Shown: piece after piece, positions 1-11,525 of the stretch
Layout of the letters: every line of letters starts with the position of its first letter
Position numbering within the stretch: position 1 is the first letter of the stretch
Origin: Zygnema cylindricum
Taxonomy: Eukaryota; Streptophyta; Zygnematophyceae; Zygnematales; Zygnemataceae
Length of the DNA: 64,000 nt
Direction of reading: 5' to 3'
NCBI GenBank assembly: GCA_037447655.1
Contig: JBBHKE010002481.1
Span: 112,314 to 176,313 of the forward strand
The notes under the pieces: model-generated
Databases searched by the model: none
The model's input: the letters and a program-made list of their open reading frames with translations, nothing else
Told to the model about the DNA's origin: nothing
Made by a program: the position numbers and the translations under genes

Positions 1-1770
1 CAAGTTTGTCAATTTGAACTTTGAGTTAGTACAACGGAGTTAAAGACCTCAAATTTCGGATTTTTTGCAAGTTTGACAAACATGTGGGCATGTACATGCC
101 CAAAAGTACTATCTAATCGTTCCCTGGACCTGATAATTACATGCCTATTTAGCATGATGTCCCTACAGATAATCTGAATTTAAATAAAAAGCTGATTGTA
201 AACCTGAATGTATATCAGAATCTGAATAAAATGTAAACCTGGAGGTAACATTTTCGACACCGGAAATATATGTTTTACTACCTAACCTTGATGCCTAACT
301 CTAAATCTTTCAATCTGTTCCTTTCAAAAAGTACATGTACTTCATATGTTGTAGACATCCCTGTAGTACGATTTATCCGTACATTAATAGTCCAGGTCCC
401 TTGCTAATCTATCATGAAAACCCGTACATGTACGGGTGTACAAACAGTTTGAACGTTTTTTAGGCTTTAAACTCCAGAAATTGAGGCAACATGATTGAGT
501 TTCAAGTTTAACTGTTTGAACGATAAAAACGTTTCTTCGCAAAACATTTTTGCAACCACGGCATTTTGCTCCACTCGTGCTTGATATGGAAACAGTACCC
601 ATCGTTATTAGAGTTAATAGCACTAATTAGGTCATGGCTTTTTCTGGCCAAAAGTCATAAAAAAACATTAACAACACTATATAAGGACGTGGAGTACAAT
701 CCACGTACCCTTACACTAAACTAGTATTATTGATTCTAATTTTTCATCAACAATAAACAATCTTTAAAGCTCATAACGATGGGCGGAGTCTATTGCTACA
801 ATTGTACAATACTGTACTACCCGTAGTAATTATAGTAGTGCTTTATTTTTTATAAATAATTTTGGCGGTTGCCCAAATGACTTGACAAGAAGGCAAAAGT
901 CACCAATCAAAATTTTCAGCGCAAGTCGAGAATTTGTACTTCGAACAAGACCTTTTTTTTTCCGCTTTTCGCCTTCCATCTTTTCTCTGGTCGTGCATAT
1001 GGACATATCTTCCATACGAAAAATTGTCATTGCCGAAGTTACTAAAAAAGGCATATGTAATGGTTGGTTTTTCAATAATCACGATATAATACGTACAAGA
1101 TTGGTACGAATCGACGACAATCTGCACATACTTAAAACTACGTTGCCCATATGTTACTCAAAAATTAAACATTTTCTGGGCAATCAAAGTTCTTTTTCTT
1201 GTCACATGTTCCAATTTTCAATCGTGACATAATAATCGAAGGATATGATCCTTATCTTCCGACCACTTTCCTCCAGAAAAAAATCCAACGGTCCATCACA
1301 GTGAAAAACACTTTTGACTGCCCGAAAAATGTTAAACTCTAATAACTATTGGCGGCGAAGTGATGCGTATCGTATCCGATTAACCAATACCCTACGTGTG
1401 GATGCAAATTTGAAATTTCTCATTCATGTACATAAAACACCAGATTTTTTAATGCGACCACCCTCCTTGCCTCCCCATCTCTCTTCTTTCCTCCCCTCCC
1501 TCTCTCTTTTCCACTCTCCCTTACTCGCCTTTTTCCTCTCCCTCTCTCTCCCTCTCCCACCCTCCCGCTCTCTCTTTGCCCCTCCCTCATGCAGATTACA
1601 TGGATGAGAAATCTCCATCGACACATAGGGTATTGGAGAATCAGATGAATCTGATGGGACACGCATTTTTAATGCTTGTAGTACTTGTCTTTTGTCGCTA
1701 ATTTATACAAGTCTGTATTTTCTGTACTTGTTAGAATCCGGGATTCGGCGTGTCCCAAACTAGGAAAATT
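1..1770. other. AT-rich intergenic stretch
   Basis: I see no convincing gene here. Short open frames on both strands lack codon structure or recognisable motifs. A C/T-rich microsatellite lies at about 1460-1590. The stretch looks like ordinary intergenic or decayed repeat DNA. Confidence 0.5.
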
Positions 1771-1842
1771 GTGTCGACCAGGGCTCGAACCTGAGACCAT
1801 TCACTTAAACGGTGAACGCGCTAACCATTGCGTCACCAACTC
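1771..1842 (-). repeat. tRNA-like module (probable SINE head)
   Basis: The reverse strand gives 72 nt with an A-box-like block (TGACGCAATGGTTAGC) and a B-box (GGTTCGAGCCC) inside a good T-arm (TCAGG/CCTGG). The anticodon-like stem TTCAC/GTGAA closes a 7-nt loop, but position 33 is G rather than U. The acceptor arms do not pair properly. Pol III-type promoter boxes without a functional acceptor stem point to a tRNA-derived SINE or other tRNA-like repeat rather than a working tRNA gene. Confidence 0.55.
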
Positions 1843-2872
1843 GATGATGAGCCTGACGGGCCTTTACCATATACTTTGCGCGGCTTCGAGTGTGGGCGGA
1901 CCACACTCCATCCCAATATTGAACGGCAACCTTGCGCCAACTCAACACTTGTTTGTACTTTCTCACTTATAAGGCAATTAGGGGTTGTGCCCATGTTAAT
2001 AGGAACTTTGAAGTGCTACTTTGTATTTTAGTGAAGATTCTCCTCACTACTTTGCAAAGCCTTTCAATGTGCTTAAATGAAATTTAGACGTTTAGAAAAC
2101 TTGTGGTTGTTTGGAAACGATTACAAAACTACCCACGTTGTGGACGCTATTTTTTTGCGACATTGTTGATGTTTGGGTTTTCTCACATTAAGACGCCATG
2201 CTTACTTCTGACAACGTCCACATCACTACAACCAAAACTTACGCCTTGGCTTCTTGTTTTTCTTGTCTTTTCTCACACAACCCGCCATCAAATTACGCCC
2301 AAAGTTAGTAAAAAAAAAAATTCTTTGAAACTCTCTCATTTCATACCAATATTGTCATGTTTTATTCGAGAAAGAGGAAAATTGGAGCGGCATAGGGAGA
2401 GTGAGGGGGAAGCGTGACAATGGCGTAGACTTTTGCAAAGGATCCATGAATGGAAGCGAAGGTCCACACATGCGCGTGACGGGCAGGAAAAAAAAGAGTG
2501 TGTACTCTCCCTCGTGTTCACGTTCGTGTGGCACGTGCGTAATTTTTTTTTTTTTACACGAATTGATCTGACTTAGATTGTGAATGAGGGTAATAGTCCA
2601 TCAACCAAAAAGTGAGGTTGTTTACTAGAAGTCGTACGTTTCGTACCAATCCCACAACCGCTCATTCTATTGGAAACCATTGGAAAGGCAGCATAAACAA
2701 AGCAAACAACCAACTCTTGAAAAAATGAATCAAATGAGACCTCCATTGGCGCTCAGAGTATGCAAATCCAAAAGAAGCTAATCTAGATAGTGCCGACTCC
2801 AAGTTGATATAAACCCAAATGACTGACCCCTTGACATTCAGAACCCCAATATAGATTCACCCCTGTGAAATA

Positions 2873-2918
2873 ACACTTTCTGTGTGCTCAGTTCTAACAC
2901 TTTCTGTGTGCTCAGTTC
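2873..2918. repeat. 23-bp tandem duplication
   Basis: The unit around CACTTTCTGTGTGCTCAGTT occurs twice in a row with almost no divergence. Confidence 0.7.
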
Positions 2919-2999
2919 CACCACAGAATGCAAAGTTAGAATATGAGATTTAGACACATTCACCCACTTTGACTTTCCCTTAGAAATACAGGCACCCTT

Positions 3000-3860
3000 G
3001 CAGACAAAAACTCTGATCAACTACACCCCTGTGTAGCTTGGGCTTCCTTGAGTCCGCAGCAAAAAGAGTCATTGAAAATGGTCAAGTAAATTGATAGTTA
3101 TGGCTGGCCAAAGTTTGCCATTTATACAAGGTGCTCTCTGGGAGAGGGCAGCTACCTACCCAAAATTTTCTAAGTCCTATTCCCCCTCTAAAACTCTATC
3201 TACAGAAGTACGGCACCAATCAAATTACTGTGTCGTACAGAAAAGTACAGGTGCCGGTGTACTTTCTGTACGGCAATTGTACAGCATGGCCAAATTGTCG
3301 ACACGTGTCATAGCCGGATTTGATCCCGCAATCTCCGGAGTCGCCGCATGGCTGAAAAACGCCAAAAGTACATGTTCCGTGATCGCGGCACCTATCGTGG
3401 CCGTCCGATCAAACCCGATACAATTGTAGTCGTTGAAAATACGCGCGCGATATTTGTTTCGCGTTTGAAACAGATGCGCAGTATCTGTTTCATAAAATAC
3501 ATTAAATCGTACTCCCTACTATACAAAACTGTATCTATGCATTACGTATCTATTTCCCGTTATACGAACTAGTCTACGTATTAAAAAATAAATATCTGTC
3601 AAACATATTATACTCTAGCACTGGCTTTAGACATATTGGTTAAAGCTAACGGCTAGTTTGACGGTAGATAGGAACCAGGATCAAATCCTAAATCCGTCAA
3701 ACCTTTTAGATAACTCTATCAAGATTTGCCTTCCTGTCCTCTTTGGACAGCCTAGGCAACCATGGATCCAACTCCTCCTTAAGTCTTTAGTGACTGCGAC
3801 AAGTGTGGGGACTTGAGTGAAGAGTTAGAGGCGGGCTGTCACTGTCCCCTTTCTGCCTTT
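3000..3860 (+). repeat. Composite repeat with tRNA-like module (copy 1)
   Basis: This block shares the same order of landmarks with 56.83-57.63 kb and, inverted, with 63.59-64.0 kb. The landmarks are a GTAC-containing segment ending in a CATGGCC motif, a segment with AAAAACGCC and GGCCGTC, a duplicated GCGCGATATTTGTTTCG-like element, and a tRNA-like segment. The tRNA-like part is at about 3633-3711, with TTGGTTAAAGC and the B-box-like GGATCAAATCC. It could be a long SINE or a diverged LTR; the copia fragment next to copy 2 favours an LTR. Confidence 0.45.
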
Positions 3861-4604
3861 TATTTTTACAATCTCTAGACCTAGAAAATACTTAAATTTC
3901 AACACGAAACACCTAATGTACATAATTAAAAAGAAAACATATTAGAAAGCGAATGCAACCTCGTATTTCTTATTTCTTTGGGCAACATAAATTACATTCC
4001 TTACTATATAATGTAAAAAATATGATACAGTGTATTATAAAATATTGGTATATAGTATACAATATTCTTTAGACTTATCGTCGATATTTTTTTTTTCGTG
4101 GTAAGTTTTACCCCGATGCACAACACTTTTAGTCTTTTGTATGGCACATCGAATGATAAAAGATAAGAAAACGAAATCGGGAAGCCATGGCGGAAAATCT
4201 ACGTATCGATGACGTCACATAGTCGTCACATGGTAGCATGACCTCGCTATGTCACAAAACCCTAAACATCTACAACCGCAACAAATTTAGGAAGTTTCGT
4301 AGTTTCGTAGTGTCTAAACTTCGTTTCGTAGACTGTCGCACATTTTGTAAACGTCTACAACTGTCACATATTTAAAGTAATGAAGGCGCAAGTAATGATT
4401 GACATAGGCACACTTTGAAAAGTACACCGTAAAATCTTCGCTAAAATCCAAAGCAACGTTTCAAAGTTTCAGTTACATGGGAACACGCCCTAAGTTACCT
4501 TTGATTGGTGATTAGCGACTCAACTTTTGGTCGGCTATTTTCTTCATGCGCCACGACATGCTTTACAACCACAAAAGAAGGTCGGTCGGATGGTAGATAT
4601 AGTA

Positions 4605-5163
4605 CACCGCCAATCGCTATTAGCGTAGTGTACGCTAATTCCGTCCAACTTTTTTCTTAATTATTCTCAAATAGCGTAGCTTATTCTATTTTTTTCTTTA
4701 CGCCATTTAGGGTTATTTTCCAAGTACCGTACAAAACGAAAATACGTTGTCGTTTAAATAGTGTGGTTTACAGTACGTGTCAGACCGTACAAAATTGTAC
4801 CTTTTTAAGTGAAAAAGTATAATTAATTAGTTTTAGAAACCGTGGACGCATGAGAATATGCGCTCTTAAAAGGGGATGAAATCGGGTAATCAAATATCAC
4901 GTTCGCACATATTCGTCCAGCAACCACGTTTTGACTGTGTGAACGTACAATTTGTGTACAATTTGTCAGATTTTGTACAAGTACCTATATTAGTGTAAGC
5001 ATGTTTGTGACCGACATTTATTTTTTTCAAAGACCCAAATTATATTTATTAAATAATTAGAATGTATGTTTTTTCCAAAATTTTCAAATTCTTAATTCGC
5101 GTAAACCACGGTAATTATTCTGGTACGCTAAAGAAACTTCTACGCTAATAGCGATTGGCGGTG
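4605..5163. mobile_element. TA-flanked inverted-repeat element (559 bp)
   Basis: Termini CACCGCCAATCGCTATTAGC and its inverse (ending GCGATTGGCGGTG) are bounded by TA on both sides (4603-4604 and 5164-5165). TA target duplication and short inverted ends fit Tc1/mariner-type (Stowaway-like) non-autonomous elements. No transposase is present. Related termini bound the elements at 8965, 22258, 24085 and 37820. Confidence 0.7.
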
Positions 5164-5308
5164 TACCGTCAAATAACATTTGGATGAACGTGTAGGGTTT
5201 CCGGCCACATACATTTGCCGGCCGTCTTTCGCAACCTCCCAGCTTGGCATTGCCGTCACTTTGTCAGAAGCAGGCTAGGCTTTTCCGTACTGTTTTCTCA
5301 TGAGTCCC

Positions 5309-5428
5309 GTCTAGTACATTTGATCATAAATGCCCTATGCGCATTAAACGCACGGAGTAAACTAACGAGTCTAGTACATCAGATCATAGATGTCATATGC
5401 GCATAAAACGCACGGAGTAAACTAACGA
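5309..5428. repeat. 60-bp tandem duplication
   Basis: Two adjacent 60-bp units begin GTCTAGTACAT and end ACTAACGA, differing at only a few positions. Each includes the block CGCACGGAGTAAACTAACGA. No gene is associated. Confidence 0.75.
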
Positions 5429-5689
5429 TTACTACGTACAGTGCGCATATAACAATTTCAAAATTTTAAAATTCGTAGGTAAAATTCATACTTTTTTTGG
5501 ACTTTCAAATTTCAAATTTTTAAATATTTAGTACCCTAAAAAACTGAAACGTGCAACAAACCAACGACCAGACTGCCTCGTCGCTGAACCAGCGACCAAA
5601 CTTCCTAGTGGCTAGTATACAAGAACTTAGTGGGTTGAGGGTAGAATAGAGCAGCTTCTATGGCTGCGATGTTCGACCAGCGCAGCGGC

Positions 5690-5825
5690 GATGTCAGACT
5701 AGGGCAGCATGGCAGCATAGCAACGCAGCAATAGCAACGCAGCAGCATAGCAACGCTATGCTATAGCGTAGCGTAGCATAGCATAGCAACGCAGCATGTC
5801 CATGGCAGCATAGCAACGCAGTAGG
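5690..5825. repeat. AGCAACGCAGCAT minisatellite
   Basis: A degenerate tandem array of units such as GCATAGCAACGCAGCA, with inner shuffled CTATGCTATAGCGTAGC segments, lies in otherwise AT-rich DNA. Confidence 0.7.
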
Positions 5826-6264
5826 ATGTGATTTGATTTTGTGCATTGCTAGTCTGAGTGTAGCACCCCTTGTGTGTTATTTCATCACCCCTTTTACATG
5901 GCTGAACTAGCGACCAGACTGACTAGTTGCTGAACCAGCGACCATACTGCCTCGTTGTTGGTACAACATGGCTTTGTTAAAAAATGTCAGCGATAAAAAA
6001 AACCATGTCCACAATCAAAAATGACAAAGTTCACATTGAAGCAAATAAAAACAAACGTTGTATTAATCAGAGGGATATGGTTTAATTCTCAGATTAAAAA
6101 TATCTCAACTCACTATAGGTTGTGAATACATATATCTCCCCTATCTTTTTTTACTCCAAATCTACGTCAAACATGTTTTCATCCAATTCCTCTTCTCCTA
6201 CCTTCCCTTCCTCTTCCTCCTGTGCTACCATTTCCTCTTCGTAACTAACATCTCTATTATTCTA

Positions 6265-7847
6265 TAATAATCTAAGATTGCTAAAGACCCAAACCAACTC
6301 ATTGGCTCTTTTAGATGTCAACCTGTTCCTTTCTTTAGAGTGACTATGATCATAGGTTGCCCAGTTCCTCTCACATGAAGTGGCAACTGTCCACGGGCAA
6401 GGATCCTAATTGCAATTTTTGTAAGATAGGGGTGACAGACCAAAACTGCTACCACCACTTCCACCCTCGCATTTGCTTAGCACAAGTCTTTGTCAACTCC
6501 CTCCCAAATATGCCCTCAAAACCATAATACTTAGACAACTAAGAGTAGGCCGCAGCCTGGTCGGCCACAGTTGGAAACATCTTACCAAGCATTATTTGAA
6601 AGCCTTCCATTATTTTAACAATTGAAAGTTGATCAAAGTCAGCACTTTGGTACTCGGGGTCGATTACAAAACTGGCGGCATATATAGGGCTATGTGCCAT
6701 CTCCCATTTAGCAATGAAAGACACCTTCAACTCCTCCAAAATCTGCAGGCCTTCGTAATTTCGCGCACCTCCATTGATGGATAACTTCACCAAAAACTCC
6801 CCAATAGTGTAAAAACCATGATAAACCTTCCCCACATTTGGGCTCCCTTTGTCGCACACCCTCATCAGCTGGACCACAGGTTCTGAAATTGTCACAACCT
6901 CAGCCACTCTCGTCCTAAACTCCGAGCTCAAGATAATGTCTTTGATCATAGCACCTTCTACCTTGAATGTAGAATTCGATAACCACGATTTGTAAGCATC
7001 ATCAAACATCAACATCTCCGATCAATCGTTCACCAGTAAAAATATTTGTAGCATGATAAAATTCGTAGCAAACTTGGTCTCTCCAAGTTTCAAAAACCTA
7101 AGTTTGGAGATTTTGTGGAATAAGGCAGCAGTCATGTGATGATTCATGATAAATTTAAACACCTCTTTTGCCTCTCGAACAGGTTTTGAAATAAATGATA
7201 TCTTGCCCCAATCCTCCAACATTAGGTTGAAAACGTGGGCAGCGCATGGCGTCCACGTGATAGAAGCATACTTTCCCACAAGCATCGAGGCGGCAGCCTT
7301 GTTCACACTAGCACAATCTGTCACAACTTGTACCACATGCTCAACCCCCAACGCAAGAACTATTTTCTCTTACACCTGACAAACGTATTCAGCATCCTTG
7401 TTTCCCACGAGTGTCTTCCGCCTTGAGAACATGCACCTCTTTTTTATTATGCATGTTGAATACATTATTTATTTTGGCCTGAACTCCTTGTACCTTGCTA
7501 CTCTCGCTAGATCCATGACATCTAGTGAGTTCATCCAAATCGGATATGACACGTTTTTGAGAGCCATGAGAAGATTTTGCGGTTTCTAATGCATTTAACT
7601 ACGTTTGCACCTCATCTGGACATAAAATGCAAGCTCTAATGCCCCCACTTTTAACATTTCCAAGCAAATGATTTCTAATCCTAGTGGCTTGACTTTTATA
7701 TTCAAAATTGCAATATAGACAGATGCATATTCTGTTATTTCCAAGCAGCTCTTCGTCTGTAGCCTTAGCGTGCTCCCACTCAATTCCTCGTGGCCTAGGC
7801 ATGGATGCTTCTGTTTTGGTTCGTGGAAGCTTAAAGGGTGGCTTCAA
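6265..7847 (-). pseudogene. Decayed hAT-family transposase
   Basis: Several minus-strand frames spell out a plant hAT transposase in order. An N-terminal BED-like zinc finger is at about 7847-7600 (a CLYCNFEY type CxxC followed by RIRNHLLG). A DUF659 block at about 7351-7022 has VTDCASVNKAAASML and TPCAAHVFNLMLEDWG. A central catalytic-region remnant is at 7015-6539. The C-terminal dimerisation motif is at about 6400-6265 (CERNWATYDHSHSKERNRLT, then the ANELVWVFSNLRLL end). Frameshifts and stops separate the pieces, so the gene is dead. I could not identify its terminal repeats. Confidence 0.85.
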
Positions 7848-8079
7848 TGACAGGTTTAATGGCCGATTTTATGGCGTCTCCAATGGCGGCTTCCTTGTGC
7901 AGAAAGAGTGGAGGGTAGATCAAAATTCGCGCTCGAAAATGTACCAACGTCTCATTTTTTGAAAAAGTTCGTACAATTTACGTACAATATGAGACGTACA
8001 AAATTTACGAAATTTACAAAACACGCGAATACTACGTAGTTTTTGGAAAAAAGTCGAATTCCGTACGAATTCGACATCT

Positions 8080-8359
8080 ATGGTCACAAACCCTAAACAT
8101 CTAAAATGTCACAAAAAACTCGACGTCTACAATCGTCGTCGTTTTTGTAGGCGTCACTAATTTTAGGAATTTTCGTAGTCGTCTACATTTCGTTTCGTAC
8201 TCTGCCGCACATTTTGTGGACGTCTGCAACTGTCACATATTTGAAGTAATGAAGGCGCAAGTAACGATTGATATAGGAACACTTTGAAAAGTACATAGTA
8301 AAATCTGCGCTAAAATCCAAAGTAACATTTCAAAGTTTCGGTTACATGGGCACACACCC
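8080..8359. mobile_element. Fold-back element terminus (copy 2, right end)
   Basis: This segment is homologous to the right arm at about 4240-4490 and to 58680-58948. Shared blocks include CCCTAAACATCTA, AATGAAGGCGCAAGTAA and TTACATGGGCACAC, ending CCC-TTA. Its left partner is not evident; the decayed hAT region lies upstream. Confidence 0.6.
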
Positions 8360-8964
8360 TTATGGCTGTACGAACAAATTATAATTTTGAATGCTTTACA
8401 CAATGACGCGTGGGAAGATCTGCGAAACCCAATTGGAATAATCGAACGGCAACTAGAGGCGCCGAAAATACCGAAATGCTCATAAAGGTAATAAGCATAG
8501 TTCAAAAGTAGGTGAAAGTAGGCCCTTACAATAAGCCTATTGAATGCAAAACATACAATATGACCTTAAGACCCATATTGTATTCGGACCTATTCGGACC
8601 AATCAAAACATTCGGACTAAATATTGGACCAATTAAAACATTCAGACCAAAACGTTTTATTTACACCGTCAGATTTAGACGATCGGACGGTCTCTAATCA
8701 AAGAAACGATCTAAGATGATCACATGAAAAGCCCATAACACAACTTACGATAAAGGCGCTGACCAAAGGCCTACCATAAAAACGCCTACTTTTGAACTAT
8801 GGTAATAAGCTACTCACCGCCAGATCTAAAGATCGGACGAACTATAACCGACCTTGACTTCTAAAGGGACCAATTTGACATGTTCGTCGTGTGACAACTT
8901 CATGTCGGTCAGCGAACCTGGAAAAACAAGCATTTGTTCGCTTCTACATTAGTTAACTAGAGTA

Positions 8965-10267
8965 CACCGCGGATCGTAATTAGAGTAAATTACTCTAATT
9001 CGGTCGCTCGAAATTTCGACTCTATCACATCAAATAGAGTAATCGATTCTAATTTTTTCAATTTTCTAATTTAGGTGAGGTTTAATTAGCGTAAAAAATT
9101 CTATTATAGGTTATTTTTGAATAGTGTGGAGTACGGACGACGTATGACCGTGCAAAATTGTACTTTTATAAGTAAAAAGGTACAAATAATGATTTAATAG
9201 AATCGCGCTCGCACATGAAATCGCACTAAACAAAAAAATCAATCACATAAAAAAAAAGTCGTTCGCATAACTCTCGTCCGTTGACAGCATCGTCGTCTGT
9301 GTGAACATTAGCTGACATTCAATGCGACAAATATTATTAGCGTCATAATGACGTCAATACTATCCGGACTGACACATTTTGTACACTCGTAATTTAGTGT
9401 TCATATTATTGCGCTATAGTTATCGTACTAACCCAATATAGAATAACTGAATAAATTAGAGTAAACTTCATATTGAAAAGCTCTATCACATAAATTAGCG
9501 TCAATTACTCTAATTGTTTTTGGTTTTACTCTAATTTTTTCATAGTTGTCCGTCGCATAATCGCACGAAACGAAGGCGAATACTACGCACGATACGCATT
9601 TAACGATGAAAAATGTTATTAAATCGTACCTGACTATGTACCCGTACATTTTCGTACATTTGCGTACTATTTTCGTACATTTCAGTACTTTTAGGGGGTT
9701 TGAGGAATTTTAGGGTACATTCTTGTGCGTTCTCAAATGTTTATGTTAAACAACCAACAATTATTCGTACATTTACGTACAGTGTCCGTATTTTTTCGTA
9801 CTTTTGACGGTTACTATTTTGAGATTTTTAGGGTACATTTTCAAACTTTTCCGTATATTTCAGTTATACGGACTTACATTTTTCGTACATCTATGTACGG
9901 CGTCCGTATATTTCAGTACTTTTAGGGTTAGTGATGGGGGGATTTTAGGGTGTTTAGTCCATGCATTTCGTACATTCCGGTAAATTACAGTACAGCTGCC
10001 TTACATTATTCGAACTCCGAGGTCTTTTAGGGTACACATGTCGTACAATGACGTACATTTCCGTATGTTTTCCGTACATTTGTATGATTTTTTAAAGATT
10101 TTTTAGGATTAAGGGGACGGTTTTCGTACGTTTTCGTACATCGTACAGCGAAAACTAACGAACGATATGAAAGTAACGAATACTACGTAGTTTTCGGAAA
10201 AAAGTCGAAATCCGTACGAATAGGACAACTATGAATTCTTTCATTCCTATAGTTACGATTCGCGGTG
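8965..10267. mobile_element. TA-flanked inverted-repeat element (1303 bp), GTAC-rich
   Basis: The left terminus CACCGCGGATCGTAAT and the inverted right terminus TTACGATTCGCGGTG (one mismatch) are flanked by TA at 8963-8964 and 10268-10269. It is the largest of the five TA-flanked elements in this window. The inner part from about 9640 to 10140 is a degenerate array of TTCGTACATTT-type units. The left arm carries repeated TTAGAGTAAATTACTCTAAT palindromes. No transposase is visible. Confidence 0.65.
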
Positions 10268-10269
10268 TA

Positions 10270-11525
10270 CTGTGTGATTACGATTTCTCAGCTGTTGGGA
10301 TTAACTGGTCTGTCCGTATGTTTCGTACCTCACGGACGGTTTCGTTTGATGTACATTAGTCAGTACAGTAGAGTGATCTGATTGGTTGATTGTAGTTACA
10401 CTCTCACTGAGAATATAGAGCAGGACATATGTATTACACTTCTCAGGAATAATAAAGCATAGGTGATTTTTTGGTAAATTCAGCCTCTAATATCTTTTGC
10501 TGTGGTGGATCAATTTGCATAAAAAAATGGAGAGTGATTGCATGTGCAATAATCTACACACCCTTTGTAGGCTGAGTGTGTTCTGCTAATTGTACTGCTT
10601 GTTGTAGTATCTGGAAGTTGTCATTTCGGAAGGTGACTTTTGAGAGCTTCTGCTTAATAGTTTAGCAATTGCCTCTAGCTCTACAGCAGCTCCAGTTATT
10701 GCAGAATAAAAAAATTAACAAATTAAAAAAAAATATTAACAATAATTTTAGGAAAAATAAATTCTTTACTTGTAAATTTTTTTTTTACCTCAATTTTTTC
10801 AATTTTTTAAGCACTTTCCATATCTGATAATGTTTCCTTCCATATGTTTGTTGCTTTATTTACATCATTTCGTGTGGATGTCTAAACTATGATGAGAGAC
10901 ATAATAGCAAAAATAAATAGTGATAAGATAAAACAAAAAATAGAAAGATCAACAATAAGGGAAAGGAAAAATGGTTCTTTGAAATTGAAGGAGCTTAAGT
11001 TATAAATTTTGTTTTCATCCACACATTTTTGTTTTCCATTCGCTAAAAGTTACGAAAAAAGAAAGGCATTTAGAATTGAGCAGTTTCTGTTTGCTTACAT
11101 TAGTTGATGAAGTATCAATTGAAATATTGAAAAAACAAGATTAGAACTACCAAAAAATTTCAGAAACATTTTGACCAGATTAACATTGAGAAAGAACAAT
11201 ATAAACATATGGAATTTGTCATTATATCCATCTTAAAATCAACATGAACAGTAGGAAAAAAAAAATCTAAATGAAAAAATAAAAAAATCAGTCTATCTTA
11301 ACTGCCACTGTCCGGAAGAAAACCACTTTAGCTTACCCATTTATACCCGGTTATCCTTACAAAAAACATTCAGATAACCAAACTATCCATATCCCATCTC
11401 TCTTCCCATCCTATCAACTGCCTCATTATATCCATTACATTCATTTGATAATGTTCGTTTGTATAATTCTGCACCCAACATCTTTTTCCTGATTGCGTTT
11501 AATCGGCGATTAAAATCCATGCAGC
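10270..11525. other. Intergenic DNA downstream of the minus-strand LTPG
   Basis: This AT-rich stretch has no supported gene. Its right part, next to 11526, presumably includes the 3' untranslated region of the minus-strand lipid-transfer gene. Confidence 0.4.

Larger units (their letters stand above)
1981..4490. mobile_element. Fold-back DNA element with long inverted ends (copy 1)
   Basis: The left end reads TTA-GGGGTTGTGCCCATGT and the right end ACATGGGAACACGCCC-TAA, so the ends are inverted copies of one terminus. Homology continues inward for about 300 bp: both ends carry the blocks around TTTAGYGAAGAT and CTTTGAAA. The same termini occur at 8359, 45299, 46794, 47024, 58948 and 58952. 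No transposase frame is visible. The flanking TTA/TAA recalls PIF/Harbinger target sites, but here the two sides are not identical (TTA left, TAA right). A composite repeat is nested inside at about 3.0-3.86 kb. Confidence 0.5.
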
